Shown: positions 34,849-42,868 of the stretch, piece by piece
Layout: every line of letters begins with the position of its first letter
Position numbering within the stretch: position 1 is the stretch's first letter
From: Candidatus Heimdallarchaeota archaeon
Lineage (GTDB): Archaea > Asgardarchaeota > Heimdallarchaeia > JABLTI01
Direction: 5' to 3'
Assembly: GCA_019894765.1 (NCBI GenBank)
Contig: JAGXNT010000077.1
Span: 1 to 46,368 of the forward strand
DNA length: 46,368 nucleotides
Notes under the pieces: model-generated
What the model was told of the DNA's origin: nothing
The model's input: only the letters and a program-made list of their open reading frames with translations
The model's database searches: none
Made by a program: the position numbers and the translations under genes

Positions 34849-35955
34849 ATGAGTTACGCAAGTGAACTTGGTACTTTTAGTATAACAATTAAAAAACGAA
34901 TACTCTCTTTAGCTATTCCCACATTAATCATATCAATTCTAAGTGGAATCTGTAGTTTCTTACTTTTCGGTTTCTTCAATTCCGATGCTGGAGGAGGTGA
35001 AGGAACACCAAATGCATCTCCATTTGAAAGCCCTTATTGGACTGCAATATTCTTTGTAGGAATTGCCTTTATAGGGGCATTCGGGATTTTTCTTATCTTC
35101 AAATATGGAAACATCAAACTACTCAAAGCTTTATTTGCAATTGCAGTAGCTCTCACATCATTCTTCTTTGTTTTCATGCTTATTTTAACAACTCCCTATT
35201 ATTTCTTAGATGTCTTTTATGCAGATAACATCGTTTTTAGAAGAAGTACGATTATATTAATCTGGGTTCTAGCGATAACTATTGGATTATTATATGCAGC
35301 ACTCACAGTAACTTCCATGGTATATCAATTAATACCTGAACCCGCACCACAAATTATGGCTATGCTATTTGCAGTTTTGGCGGGAACCTTTCTTGCAGTT
35401 TTTCTCCCAACACTAGCAGCAATTCTTGTTATGATTGGTTTAAGTATTTATGATATTATTTCTGTCTTTAAGGGTCCAATCAAGAAGATTGCAGAAGTAA
35501 GTGAGGAACGCTATATGCAGAATATGGAGGAAAACGATAATCTGCAAGCAGAAAGTAAGGAAGAAAGTAGTAGTGACTCAGCAACAAAGAATGAAGAGGA
35601 AACTAATGAAATAAAAGAATCACCAAACGATACAGAACCCACAAGTCGAGTAGCTGACGAAGAATACATTTATTCGGAATATATTGAATTAGGTTTGGGT
35701 GATCTAGCATTCTATGGTATGTTATTTAGTTTCGCTCTAATACGACTTGGATTGTATCCCGCAATTGCGGCTTTCTTAGGTGTAGTAATAGGCGCGATTA
35801 GTACAATCAAATTACTGGAGAAAGTAAAAATGATGCCAGGCTTACCATTATCTGTGGCTCTCGGATTGATTTTTGCCTTAGGAGTCTGGGGTATCCTAGC
35901 TTTAACCGGCTATGATGGTTGGAGTTGGGGTTGGATTCAACCTGTTTGGTTTTGA
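34849..35955 (+). CDS. Presenilin-type (A22 family) intramembrane aspartyl protease
   Basis: The 368-residue protein has about nine transmembrane helices. It carries the three hallmarks of presenilins and signal peptide peptidases: YD in TM6 (LSIYDIIS, D202), GLGD in TM7 (ELGLGDLAF, D285) and a PAL-like PGLPLS before TM9 (about 330-335). The two aspartates form the catalytic pair that cleaves helices inside the membrane. Between TM6 and TM7 is a long acidic, Ser/Glu-rich loop (about 215-275), where presenilin undergoes autoproteolysis. ATG 34849 is preferred because GAAGGT lies 6 nt upstream; ATG 34822 abuts a purine run with no spacing. Substrates are unknown. Confidence 0.85.
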   Translation: MSYASELGTFSITIKKRILSLAIPTLIISILSGICSFLLFGFFNSDAGGGEGTPNASPFESPYWTAIFFVGIAFIGAFGIFLIFKYGNIKLLKALFAIAVALTSFFFVFMLILTTPYYFLDVFYADNIVFRRSTIILIWVLAITIGLLYAALTVTSMVYQLIPEPAPQIMAMLFAVLAGTFLAVFLPTLAAILVMIGLSIYDIISVFKGPIKKIAEVSEERYMQNMEENDNLQAESKEESSSDSATKNEEETNEIKESPNDTEPTSRVADEEYIYSEYIELGLGDLAFYGMLFSFALIRLGLYPAIAAFLGVVIGAISTIKLLEKVKMMPGLPLSVALGLIFALGVWGILALTGYDGWSWGWIQPVWF

Positions 35956-35969
35956 TAGAAAATAAATGG

Positions 35970-35998
35970 CTCCGAGAAAAAAACTCGGAGATTCTTTT
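35970..35998. terminator. Terminator between the presenilin-like gene and rps2
   Basis: CTCCGAG (35970-35976) and CTCGGAG (35984-35990) form a GC-rich 7-bp stem with a loop of As. ATTCTTTT follows on the plus strand. It lies 14 nt past the stop of the plus-strand gene, facing the convergent rps2. Confidence 0.7.
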
Positions 35999-36025
35999 CA
36001 CTAATAAATGATTTATAATATGTAA

Positions 36026-36700
36026 TTATTGTTCTACTTCTTCCTCTTGACCTTCAGTAGTAATTTGCATACTACTTGGTAAAACTTTGAAGGTGAAATC
36101 TTCTATAGTTTCAGGAATAGTTCCATCTGGAGGAATTTCGCCACGTGCTTTTAATATTTCTTTAGCAAGAAGCCAGTATACTAATGCAAGAGCTCTTCGC
36201 CCTTTGTTATTTGTTGGTACACAAATATCGACACCTTTGAGTTCATTATCAGTGTCACACATTGCTGCAACAACTATGCCAATTTTGTTCGCTTCCTTTA
36301 TTGCTTGCTTGTCTGCACGAGGATCTGTTACAAGAATAACTTCAGGTTCAAAAAATCCTGAAAATACTGGATTAGTTAATGTTCCGGGAATAAATCTCCC
36401 AGGTACGCTTCTAAAACCACATACTTTCGCTAATTTACTACCAGGAACTTGACCATATTGACGAGCTGAAAAGACTGCGATTTGATTGGGTTCATATCTT
36501 GCTAGGAATTTTGCTAGAGTTCTAATTCTGTCATCTGTTGCCCTAACATCTAAAACGTAAAGACCATCACTACGAATAAGATAAATAAATTTCTTCATTG
36601 ACTTTGTGCCAATACGGGTGCCTATATGGACACCAGCAGCTAGATATTCATCTAGACCAATGAGTAATTCTTCTGTTATTTGATCTGCATCTATTGACAA
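36026..36700 (-). CDS. rps2: Small-subunit ribosomal protein uS2
   Basis: The 224-residue protein matches archaeal uS2: AGVHIGTRIGTKSMKKFIY near the N terminus, GRFIPGTLTNP, VTDPRADKQAIKEA and VPTNNKGRRALAL. It binds 16S rRNA on the head-body side of the 30S subunit. The start is TTG 36700, with GAGGT 8 nt upstream on the minus strand. In many Archaea rps2 follows rps9, rpoN and rpoK, but here it lies downstream of an unknown gene and rps19 on the same strand. Confidence 0.95.
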   Translation of the reverse strand: MSIDADQITEELLIGLDEYLAAGVHIGTRIGTKSMKKFIYLIRSDGLYVLDVRATDDRIRTLAKFLARYEPNQIAVFSARQYGQVPGSKLAKVCGFRSVPGRFIPGTLTNPVFSGFFEPEVILVTDPRADKQAIKEANKIGIVVAAMCDTDNELKGVDICVPTNNKGRRALALVYWLLAKEILKARGEIPPDGTIPETIEDFTFKVLPSSMQITTEGQEEEVEQ

Positions 36701-36844
36701 TGTGTTTTACCTCAACTTTAGTTAAACATAAAGCATGGTTAATAATCTTGTAAAGCAAATCCCATTTGTTTCGTTTAAAATTCTTTTGTTCAAAATGAAT
36801 TGAAAAATAATCTTTTATCTAAGTAAAATCTAGCACTCTTTGTT

Positions 36845-37246
36845 CTATCTTTCCATAATATTTTCTAGATTTTTTATAGCCGTTTCTGATGTATGAATCA
36901 TATTCCTAACTATAGCTCGAACTTGACCACTATTAGCTTCCTCTCCACAAATAGTGACTATCACTTTCTTAGCAGGTCGCCCATCATTCATTTCACTATC
37001 AAAAATCTCGAATAGTAGTTTAAGCTCACCCATTATCATTTCTCTTACTTCTAACATTGTAACTGTTGTGAAAAGTATAGAAATCTCTCGTTCATTAAAT
37101 AGCGAATCACTGGTATAAGGTGATGCTATTGATTCTACAGTTGGACCCATTTCATTTACATCAATACTAAAAACACTAATTATTTGTTTCCTCAAACCCT
37201 TTTGTGCTCTTTTGTCTTTTATTTTGGGCAACTTGAATCTCGACAA
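36845..37246 (-). CDS. Unrecognised 133-aa protein between rps19 and rps2
   Basis: I do not recognise the family. It has a basic N terminus (FKLPKIKDKRAQKGLRKQ), a middle segment with strand-like runs (EREISILFTTVTMLEV, AKKVIVTICGEE) and a helical C terminus (VRNMIHTSETAIKNLENIM). There is no transmembrane helix or signal. The start is TTG 37246, with GGAG about 8 nt upstream. That matches the rps2 start arrangement and supports its being a real, translated gene. Its place between two ribosomal protein genes suggests a link to translation, without proof. Confidence 0.65.
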   Translation of the reverse strand: MSRFKLPKIKDKRAQKGLRKQIISVFSIDVNEMGPTVESIASPYTSDSLFNEREISILFTTVTMLEVREMIMGELKLLFEIFDSEMNDGRPAKKVIVTICGEEANSGQVRAIVRNMIHTSETAIKNLENIMER

Positions 37247-37401
37247 TGTATTAACTCCAATTCATCAACAAGAGCTTATTTGAGTATATCAAACAAATTT
37301 TAAATTTTGGTATTTACAGTATAAAGAATTCTAGTAATAAGGTTAATGGAATAGCAGCTTGTTAAGTAAAAATCAAAATTTAAAATAAAAGAAGATAAAA
37401 A

Positions 37402-37426
37402 ATTGTGCTCTATTATTGAACACAAT
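37402..37426 (-). terminator. Hairpin at the end of rps19
   Basis: ATTGTG (37402-37407) and CACAAT (37421-37426) pair across a 13-nt loop at the rps19 stop codon on the minus strand. A T-rich stretch follows. The stem is short. Confidence 0.4.
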
Positions 37427-37902
37427 CATTTTAATGGAATATATAAACTTGATTTAGTTGCTCCCATACCAGGGGATCCATGTTTAACAAGTTTTGTAGT
37501 AAGAGCGAATTCGCCAAAAATGTGTCCTACTTGATCAGGATGAATAATCATTTCAACGAAATCTTTACCGTTATGAACTCCGATATTTGCATAAACCATC
37601 TCAGGTAAAATAATCATATCTCTCAAATGAGTTCTAACTGTATTGATCCTCTTCTCTCCATCTTTAATCATTCTTACTTGTGCTCGAATGTCTTCTAAGA
37701 GTTTCTTTCTTTTTGGGGTCCAATAGCTTGGACGAGTAAGACTTCTTCTCTTTCTTGAGGGGAGCATTTTGATAAATGCATCCATAGATAATGCTTGTAA
37801 TTCTTCAAATGATAATCCCATGTAACGGAATTTTCTGATTTCTGCTTGGGTTACTTCTTGAGTTGACAAATTTCTCAATCCTAATATGTTTTTCACAAAC
37901 AC
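37426..37902 (-). CDS. rps19: Small-subunit ribosomal protein uS19
   Basis: The 158-residue protein carries uS19 signatures of the archaeal/eukaryotic (eS15-like) type: RTHLRDMIILPEMV, IGVHNGKDFVEM, GHIFGEFALTTKLVKHG and the ending PGMGATKSSLYIPLK. It lies in the head of the 30S subunit. The start is GTG 37902 (or GTG 37896), with a TATA box near 37939-37948 on the minus strand. Normally rps19 sits in the S10 operon between rpl2 and rpl22. Here it stands alone upstream of an unknown gene and rps2. Confidence 0.93.
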   Translation of the reverse strand: MFVKNILGLRNLSTQEVTQAEIRKFRYMGLSFEELQALSMDAFIKMLPSRKRRSLTRPSYWTPKRKKLLEDIRAQVRMIKDGEKRINTVRTHLRDMIILPEMVYANIGVHNGKDFVEMIIHPDQVGHIFGEFALTTKLVKHGSPGMGATKSSLYIPLK

Positions 37903-38000
37903 AATTTTAATAATCTAAGCTTTTTTGCTGAGGTTACCTATTAAAAATCTTCCTCTTTTAATGAAAATAAAATCTAAGAAATCATAAATCTGTTTAGTTA

Positions 38001-38067
38001 TTACAATTTCTACGTAAATTTTAGATTGAAGGAAGATATATTTTGAATGTTAATTACCTTAATATGA
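38001..38067 (+). promoter_or_regulatory. Promoter/operator element, copy A (upstream of the ABC system)
   Basis: This 67-bp stretch aligns without gaps to 45758-45824 with nine mismatches, including 28 identical bases in a row (38016-38043). It holds a purine-rich BRE and a TATA box (AGATATATTT, 38034-38043), and an ATG follows about 26 nt later. Upstream is the interrupted palindrome AATTT-N6-AAATT (38005-38020), also conserved, which may bind a regulator. The ATG at 38064 opens only six codons, so the transcript likely serves the permease gene 190 nt on. Confidence 0.6.
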
Positions 38068-38109
38068 GAAAATATAAATTTTAACTCTTTTATTGAGACG
38101 GGGGAAGCA

Positions 38110-38166
38110 GTGAGTGTAATATTTCATTTGTCTTTTTCATTATCAGATTTTATTAATCAAAAATAA
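38110..38166 (+). CDS. Possible 18-codon leader peptide
   Basis: GTG at 38110 follows a strong GGGGGAAG (38100-38107) with 2-3 nt spacing and opens an 18-residue frame (MSVIFHLSFSLSDFINQK). It lies in the 190-nt leader between the shared promoter and the first permease gene. The ribosome-binding sequence resembles that of the permease itself. It could be a translated regulator of the operon or chance. There is no similarity evidence. Confidence 0.25.
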   Translation: MSVIFHLSFSLSDFINQK

Positions 38167-38253
38167 GTTATTTAATAATGAAGATATCTATGTACAAGTG
38201 AATGTAGAAGTTTCATTAAAACATAACAATCTATCAAGTGGATGGGGGAAAGT

Positions 38254-41127
38254 ATGAATCAACCGATTGCTACTGGGAAACGTAATATTTCGTTTAAGAA
38301 ATTGTTTTCAATTTACGTGAAAACAAGCAGAAAGCGGATTTTAACAACAATTCTAATTGGTGCAATCATTTTCCTTGCTTTAACGAGTTTCTTCATGATT
38401 TGGTATAGTCACCGTTATAATACCTTTTTCAGTTACATTGATCAAAATCATGATTGGTTAGATGATAATAAAACAAGTATCTATAGCGAAGAATATTTTT
38501 ATGGTAGATATTCAATTGATACCAATTATCTTTTCAAAGCGATCACAGAAGTTTCCTCAAAATTGGTGGAAATAATACCCAATGTTCAAAGGAGTTCATG
38601 TGGTAGATTAACGTTAAGTTTGTACAATAACATTTCTGATTTAGAACATGATGAATATCATTTACGAACATTTGATGAAAATATAACTAATCTAATTATC
38701 GGGAATTTAATTGTAGGACGGCTACCTGAGAATTACACCGAATTAATCTACTATAAAGCAACCACTGATTCAAAGTATAATATTAGTGATATCATAGAAT
38801 TGTCTTGTATAAAATCAGACCTTCAAAGTAATTATAATCCTATTAATTATACCGTAGTAGGGATAGTAGATGTTTTAGACGCAAAGCTTAGCAATAAAGG
38901 TCTCTCAACTGATTTACTAAAGGAATCCGTTAATGAAATGGATGATGGACCAAAAGCACAATTCTTTACAGCTAACACTTTATTCTATAATCTTATCAAT
39001 TCATTAGAAAATTTTTCTTCAACATTTAATGCAGCAATCGATATTAATTATCAATTTACTATTGACCATATATTGAATAAAAATAAATATTTAGCTGTTC
39101 TTCAAGATTTTTGGAATCAAAATCCAACCTTCGATCATATGCCCGGTTATCAAGTTTCATTCTGTCAAGATTTAATAGAGGCTCTTGGTGCTTTTGAAAG
39201 AGATTGGCAAACAAAAACAATTAGCTTAATAGGTGCAAGCGTTCCAATAGTTTTTCTTTTTGGTGTTATAAGCATTGAAACTTTTACTATAGGTAGTCAT
39301 GAGCAAGAATCGAAATATCGGTTATTAAAAACTCAAGGATTAGAGAACAAAGTATTAGCAAAAATGGTCTTTTACGAAAATGTTATGATTGTTGGTTCAA
39401 GTTTTCTAATTGGTTTTACAACAGGATTGATTACTGGTCTCTTCATTTTTATGGGATTAAATATGCCGGTAGAAGTTTCTTATTTTGCAGCATTGAGACA
39501 AGCAATAATTATGTTGAGCTTAATTATTCTCTTTGTAATTTTAACTCTGTTGAAATTTGTTTATGATTTAATTCAAACGAGAAAAGCATTGATAACTACG
39601 GCAACTCAATATAAAAGTAAAAGAAGGAAAATTATTCGAGAAATATTCTCTATTCCTGAAGTTATTAGCCTATTACCCGGGGTACTATTAACAACGATTG
39701 GGATTGTATTTCTAAACGCCTTCTCTTATTATGATTATAGCACTGGATCTGATTTGGTACAATTTACGTTTTTATTTTACTTTATGTCAGCGTTTGGCAT
39801 CCTGTTACTACTTATCTCGGTATTCCTATTACTCGGGAGATTAATTGAGTTAATTTGGAGAGTAATTGGTCAATCCTCTTGGAAAAATAGTAAAAGCTAC
39901 TTTACATTAGCACTAAAGCACTTATCAATTTCTGGAAAGAGCTATAAAAGAACGATGATGGCTGTTTTTGTCTTTGGTTTAGGAGTTATTCCAGGATTAA
40001 TCGTAACAAGATCCATAGCACTACATACCCCACTTGAAGCTAATTTAACAACAGGTTGTTCAGATATTTTCCTTGATGATTGGGTAATTGGTAATCAATT
40101 GAAAAGTAATATTTCAAATATTGATGGAGTGGTAGGTTCTGCGGAGGTTAATATTCTTGAATTAACATTTATCAGTCCAAGATGGCAAAATGAGATTTAT
40201 GGAATCAGATTCTTAGTTTTACCAAATATAACTGAGTATCTAAGTGTTGTTGATTTTACATTACTTGCTGATGATGGTTATACAGATGAAGATATCAGTG
40301 AATTAAGCACTAATTTAACATATTTAATGGGAAGAAAATATGCTCAAAGAAATGATTTCGATAAAGGAGTTATTTTCAATACCAGAGAAATTACTGATGA
40401 AATCTATCAGCCTTTAGATTTGATTTATGTTAATGACTTTAGTTATTATCCACTTTTATCCAGAGCTGATTTGAGAACAAATCCTGATGATTCCTTTTTC
40501 TTCAGTCATCATACAAAGATTGATTTAGTTGTAAGTAAAACAACAGCAGGATTAATTTTTAATACTACTTCGTTAATAGCAGAGAGCTCTGGGTATCTAT
40601 TAATTAAAACAGACACAACAGCGAACAAAACCAGAATTCAAGAAGAATTGTCAAATCAATTTGGACATAAATCAATTACACCAGGACAAATACAACAAAT
40701 AATAACTGAACGAATAAACAAATTCGCAAACGTCTTTCTTATTATAACATCTATTCTAACGTTATTAGCTATCATTCTCTTTGGAACTGTAAATGCTATT
40801 AGTATTTATAAACAAAGATTACGTATTATAGAACCAGAAATACAAATTGGTGCAAAACGCCGATTGATTTGGGGGAATTTTACTATTGAGCTCATGCTAA
40901 TTGTTCTAATACCAATGATAATTTCTATTGGTGTGGCAATTCCGATTATAAATGCATTTAGCGGTTATCTACTGAATATATCTGAAGTCTTTATCAAATT
41001 CACCCCATGGCAACCATGGTGGGTATTATTACTTGTAGCTATAGGTGGGTTAGTTTTATTGGTAATTGGATGGTTTGTAGGATTAATTCCTCTCATAAAT
41101 AATTACAGACCAGTAAAGCAGGAGTGA
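38254..41127 (+). CDS. MacB/FtsX-type ABC permease 1
   Basis: The 957-residue permease has about ten transmembrane helices. TM1 (about 30-50) is followed by a 270-residue outside domain. TM2-TM4 lie at about 325-450, then TM5-TM7 (about 475-590), a second outside domain of about 210 residues, and TM8-TM10 at the end. The FtsX-domain pattern (RLLKTQGLENKVLAKMVFYEN) follows TM2. ATG 38254 is preferred: GGGGG lies about 6-8 nt upstream, and the paralog's start (GGGAAAGAATGGATCAA) aligns with this start (GGGAAAGTATGAATCAA). Many N-x-S/T sites suggest glycosylation outside. It overlaps the ATPase region. The role is probably mechanotransmission or export of a peptide or lipid. Confidence 0.85.
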   Translation: MNQPIATGKRNISFKKLFSIYVKTSRKRILTTILIGAIIFLALTSFFMIWYSHRYNTFFSYIDQNHDWLDDNKTSIYSEEYFYGRYSIDTNYLFKAITEVSSKLVEIIPNVQRSSCGRLTLSLYNNISDLEHDEYHLRTFDENITNLIIGNLIVGRLPENYTELIYYKATTDSKYNISDIIELSCIKSDLQSNYNPINYTVVGIVDVLDAKLSNKGLSTDLLKESVNEMDDGPKAQFFTANTLFYNLINSLENFSSTFNAAIDINYQFTIDHILNKNKYLAVLQDFWNQNPTFDHMPGYQVSFCQDLIEALGAFERDWQTKTISLIGASVPIVFLFGVISIETFTIGSHEQESKYRLLKTQGLENKVLAKMVFYENVMIVGSSFLIGFTTGLITGLFIFMGLNMPVEVSYFAALRQAIIMLSLIILFVILTLLKFVYDLIQTRKALITTATQYKSKRRKIIREIFSIPEVISLLPGVLLTTIGIVFLNAFSYYDYSTGSDLVQFTFLFYFMSAFGILLLLISVFLLLGRLIELIWRVIGQSSWKNSKSYFTLALKHLSISGKSYKRTMMAVFVFGLGVIPGLIVTRSIALHTPLEANLTTGCSDIFLDDWVIGNQLKSNISNIDGVVGSAEVNILELTFISPRWQNEIYGIRFLVLPNITEYLSVVDFTLLADDGYTDEDISELSTNLTYLMGRKYAQRNDFDKGVIFNTREITDEIYQPLDLIYVNDFSYYPLLSRADLRTNPDDSFFFSHHTKIDLVVSKTTAGLIFNTTSLIAESSGYLLIKTDTTANKTRIQEELSNQFGHKSITPGQIQQIITERINKFANVFLIITSILTLLAIILFGTVNAISIYKQRLRIIEPEIQIGAKRRLIWGNFTIELMLIVLIPMIISIGVAIPIINAFSGYLLNISEVFIKFTPWQPWWVLLLVAIGGLVLLVIGWFVGLIPLINNYRPVKQE

Positions 41128-41132
41128 TGGAA

Positions 41133-42788
41133 ATGATAAGCTGTAGAGATTTAATTAAAATTTACGAAGATGAAGAACACGGAATCCGAATTCCTGCATT
41201 AAGAGGGTGTGACGTGCTTATAGATCAAGGTGAGATAGTAGCTGTCATCGGACCAAGCGGTTCAGGTAAAACAACACTAATTAACATACTCGCAGGTTTA
41301 ATAAATCTCTCAAGTGGTGAATGTGTTGTTAATGGTCAAGAACTTGGTGATCTTAATCAAAACGCTTTGAACAGGTTTAGGTTATTTAATATTGGTTTAG
41401 TAGATCAATTTCCTGAAAGAACACTGTTCTTAGATGCAACAGTAGAAGAAAATATGTCTTTTTCAACAAGTCTTGTGATTGGTGATTCAGATGAATATAT
41501 GGATAGAAATTATACCATACGAAAGAAACTTGGAATTGAACATTTGACTAAACGTAGGGTTAGATTCCTATCGGGAGGTGAGATGATTAGAACCGCAGTT
41601 GCATGCGCATTAGCAAAGAATGTACCAATTTTGTTATGTGATGAACCTACTGGACAACTGGATAGTATGAACACTGAAAAAGTGAAAGCCTTATTAAGAG
41701 AGGTTGCACGCTCATTTGGAACTACTATTTTAGTCGTTACACATGACCAGCGTTTTTTTGATGGTGTAGATAAAAGCTGTGAAATACGAGATGGTAGAGT
41801 AGCTGCAATGATTTCATCAGAAGAGCAGAAATTGTTAGATAAGAAGTCTGGTTTTCCATTAAAATTCAGAGCGCAAATTGACACAACAAATAACATTCGA
41901 ATACCAGATTTGGTCATGCAATCACTAAAAGTGAAAAAAGAAATAGACTTCTCTCTTGAAGAAAATGGAAAAATAAGTTTAACGAATCCTAAAGGGTTAA
42001 AACCAAAGAAAGTGGTACTTGAGAAAATTGAAGTGAAAAGAAAAATTCTTGAATTGAAACCTTTACCAAAGAACTATTCCAAAAGTAAAAAACAACTCAT
42101 TGAGATAACCAATTTATCCAAAATTTATCAAGCTAATGGCGCGGAAGTGCAAGCATTATCTGATATTAATTTGAATATATACAAGAATGAATTATTGTTC
42201 ATCGTTGGACCAAGTGGTTCCGGTAAAACTACTTTAATAAAATTATTAGCGGGTCTTGAGAGTTCAACTACTGGTACAATAATTCTTGATGGAGTAAAGT
42301 TCAGTCATCTTACTAATGCCGAAAAAGCTGATATAAGACAGAGAAAGATGGGGTTAGTATCACAACAAGGAAATCTTCATCCGTTTTTAACGATTGATGA
42401 CAACTTTCTCTTAAAAGAAATTTTCTCCTTAAAGAAAATAAAAGCTAAGGAAATTGTAGGCGTTAATGATGAATATTTGAAAAAATTCAAAATTGAACAT
42501 CGAAGAAATCATTTCCCATTAGAAATATCAGGAGGGGAGTTCCAACGAGCAACTTTAGCTATTGCAAATTATAACTCCCCACCCATTGTAATATTAGATG
42601 AACCCACAGCAAACTTGGACTCGGAATTAGCATTACAAGCAATTGATGAAATCTATAAAACACACAAAAAAACTGGCACAACGGTAGTTATTGCTACACA
42701 TGATATTTCATTGATAAGAGATGGTTTTAGAACGGTTGAACTTAAAGACGGGCAAATAGCAAGAGATGGGATTGCTTTCACAAAATAA
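41133..42788 (+). CDS. Fused double-ATPase ABC protein of MacB/LolD type
   Basis: The 551-residue protein fuses two complete nucleotide-binding domains. NBD1 (about 1-225) has GPSGSGKTT, LSGGEMIRT, LLCDEPTGQLD and VTHDQ. NBD2 (about 325-551) has GPSGSGKTT, ISGGEFQRA, VILDEPTANLD and ATHDI. Both look catalytically intact. The linker of about 95 residues is charged. MacB/LolD ATPases are usually single NBDs that form homodimers. A single chain with two different NBDs fits the two different permeases encoded on each side. ATG 41133 has GGAG 8 nt upstream. GTG 41124 and ATG 41127 are alternatives that overlap the permease stop. Confidence 0.88.
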   Translation: MISCRDLIKIYEDEEHGIRIPALRGCDVLIDQGEIVAVIGPSGSGKTTLINILAGLINLSSGECVVNGQELGDLNQNALNRFRLFNIGLVDQFPERTLFLDATVEENMSFSTSLVIGDSDEYMDRNYTIRKKLGIEHLTKRRVRFLSGGEMIRTAVACALAKNVPILLCDEPTGQLDSMNTEKVKALLREVARSFGTTILVVTHDQRFFDGVDKSCEIRDGRVAAMISSEEQKLLDKKSGFPLKFRAQIDTTNNIRIPDLVMQSLKVKKEIDFSLEENGKISLTNPKGLKPKKVVLEKIEVKRKILELKPLPKNYSKSKKQLIEITNLSKIYQANGAEVQALSDINLNIYKNELLFIVGPSGSGKTTLIKLLAGLESSTTGTIILDGVKFSHLTNAEKADIRQRKMGLVSQQGNLHPFLTIDDNFLLKEIFSLKKIKAKEIVGVNDEYLKKFKIEHRRNHFPLEISGGEFQRATLAIANYNSPPIVILDEPTANLDSELALQAIDEIYKTHKKTGTTVVIATHDISLIRDGFRTVELKDGQIARDGIAFTK

Positions 42789-42868
42789 GTAATTCTTTTT
42801 GTATTATTTGTCCCCATAAATAAAAAATTACCATTAATAATACTAATCAATATTGGAAATGGGAAAGA

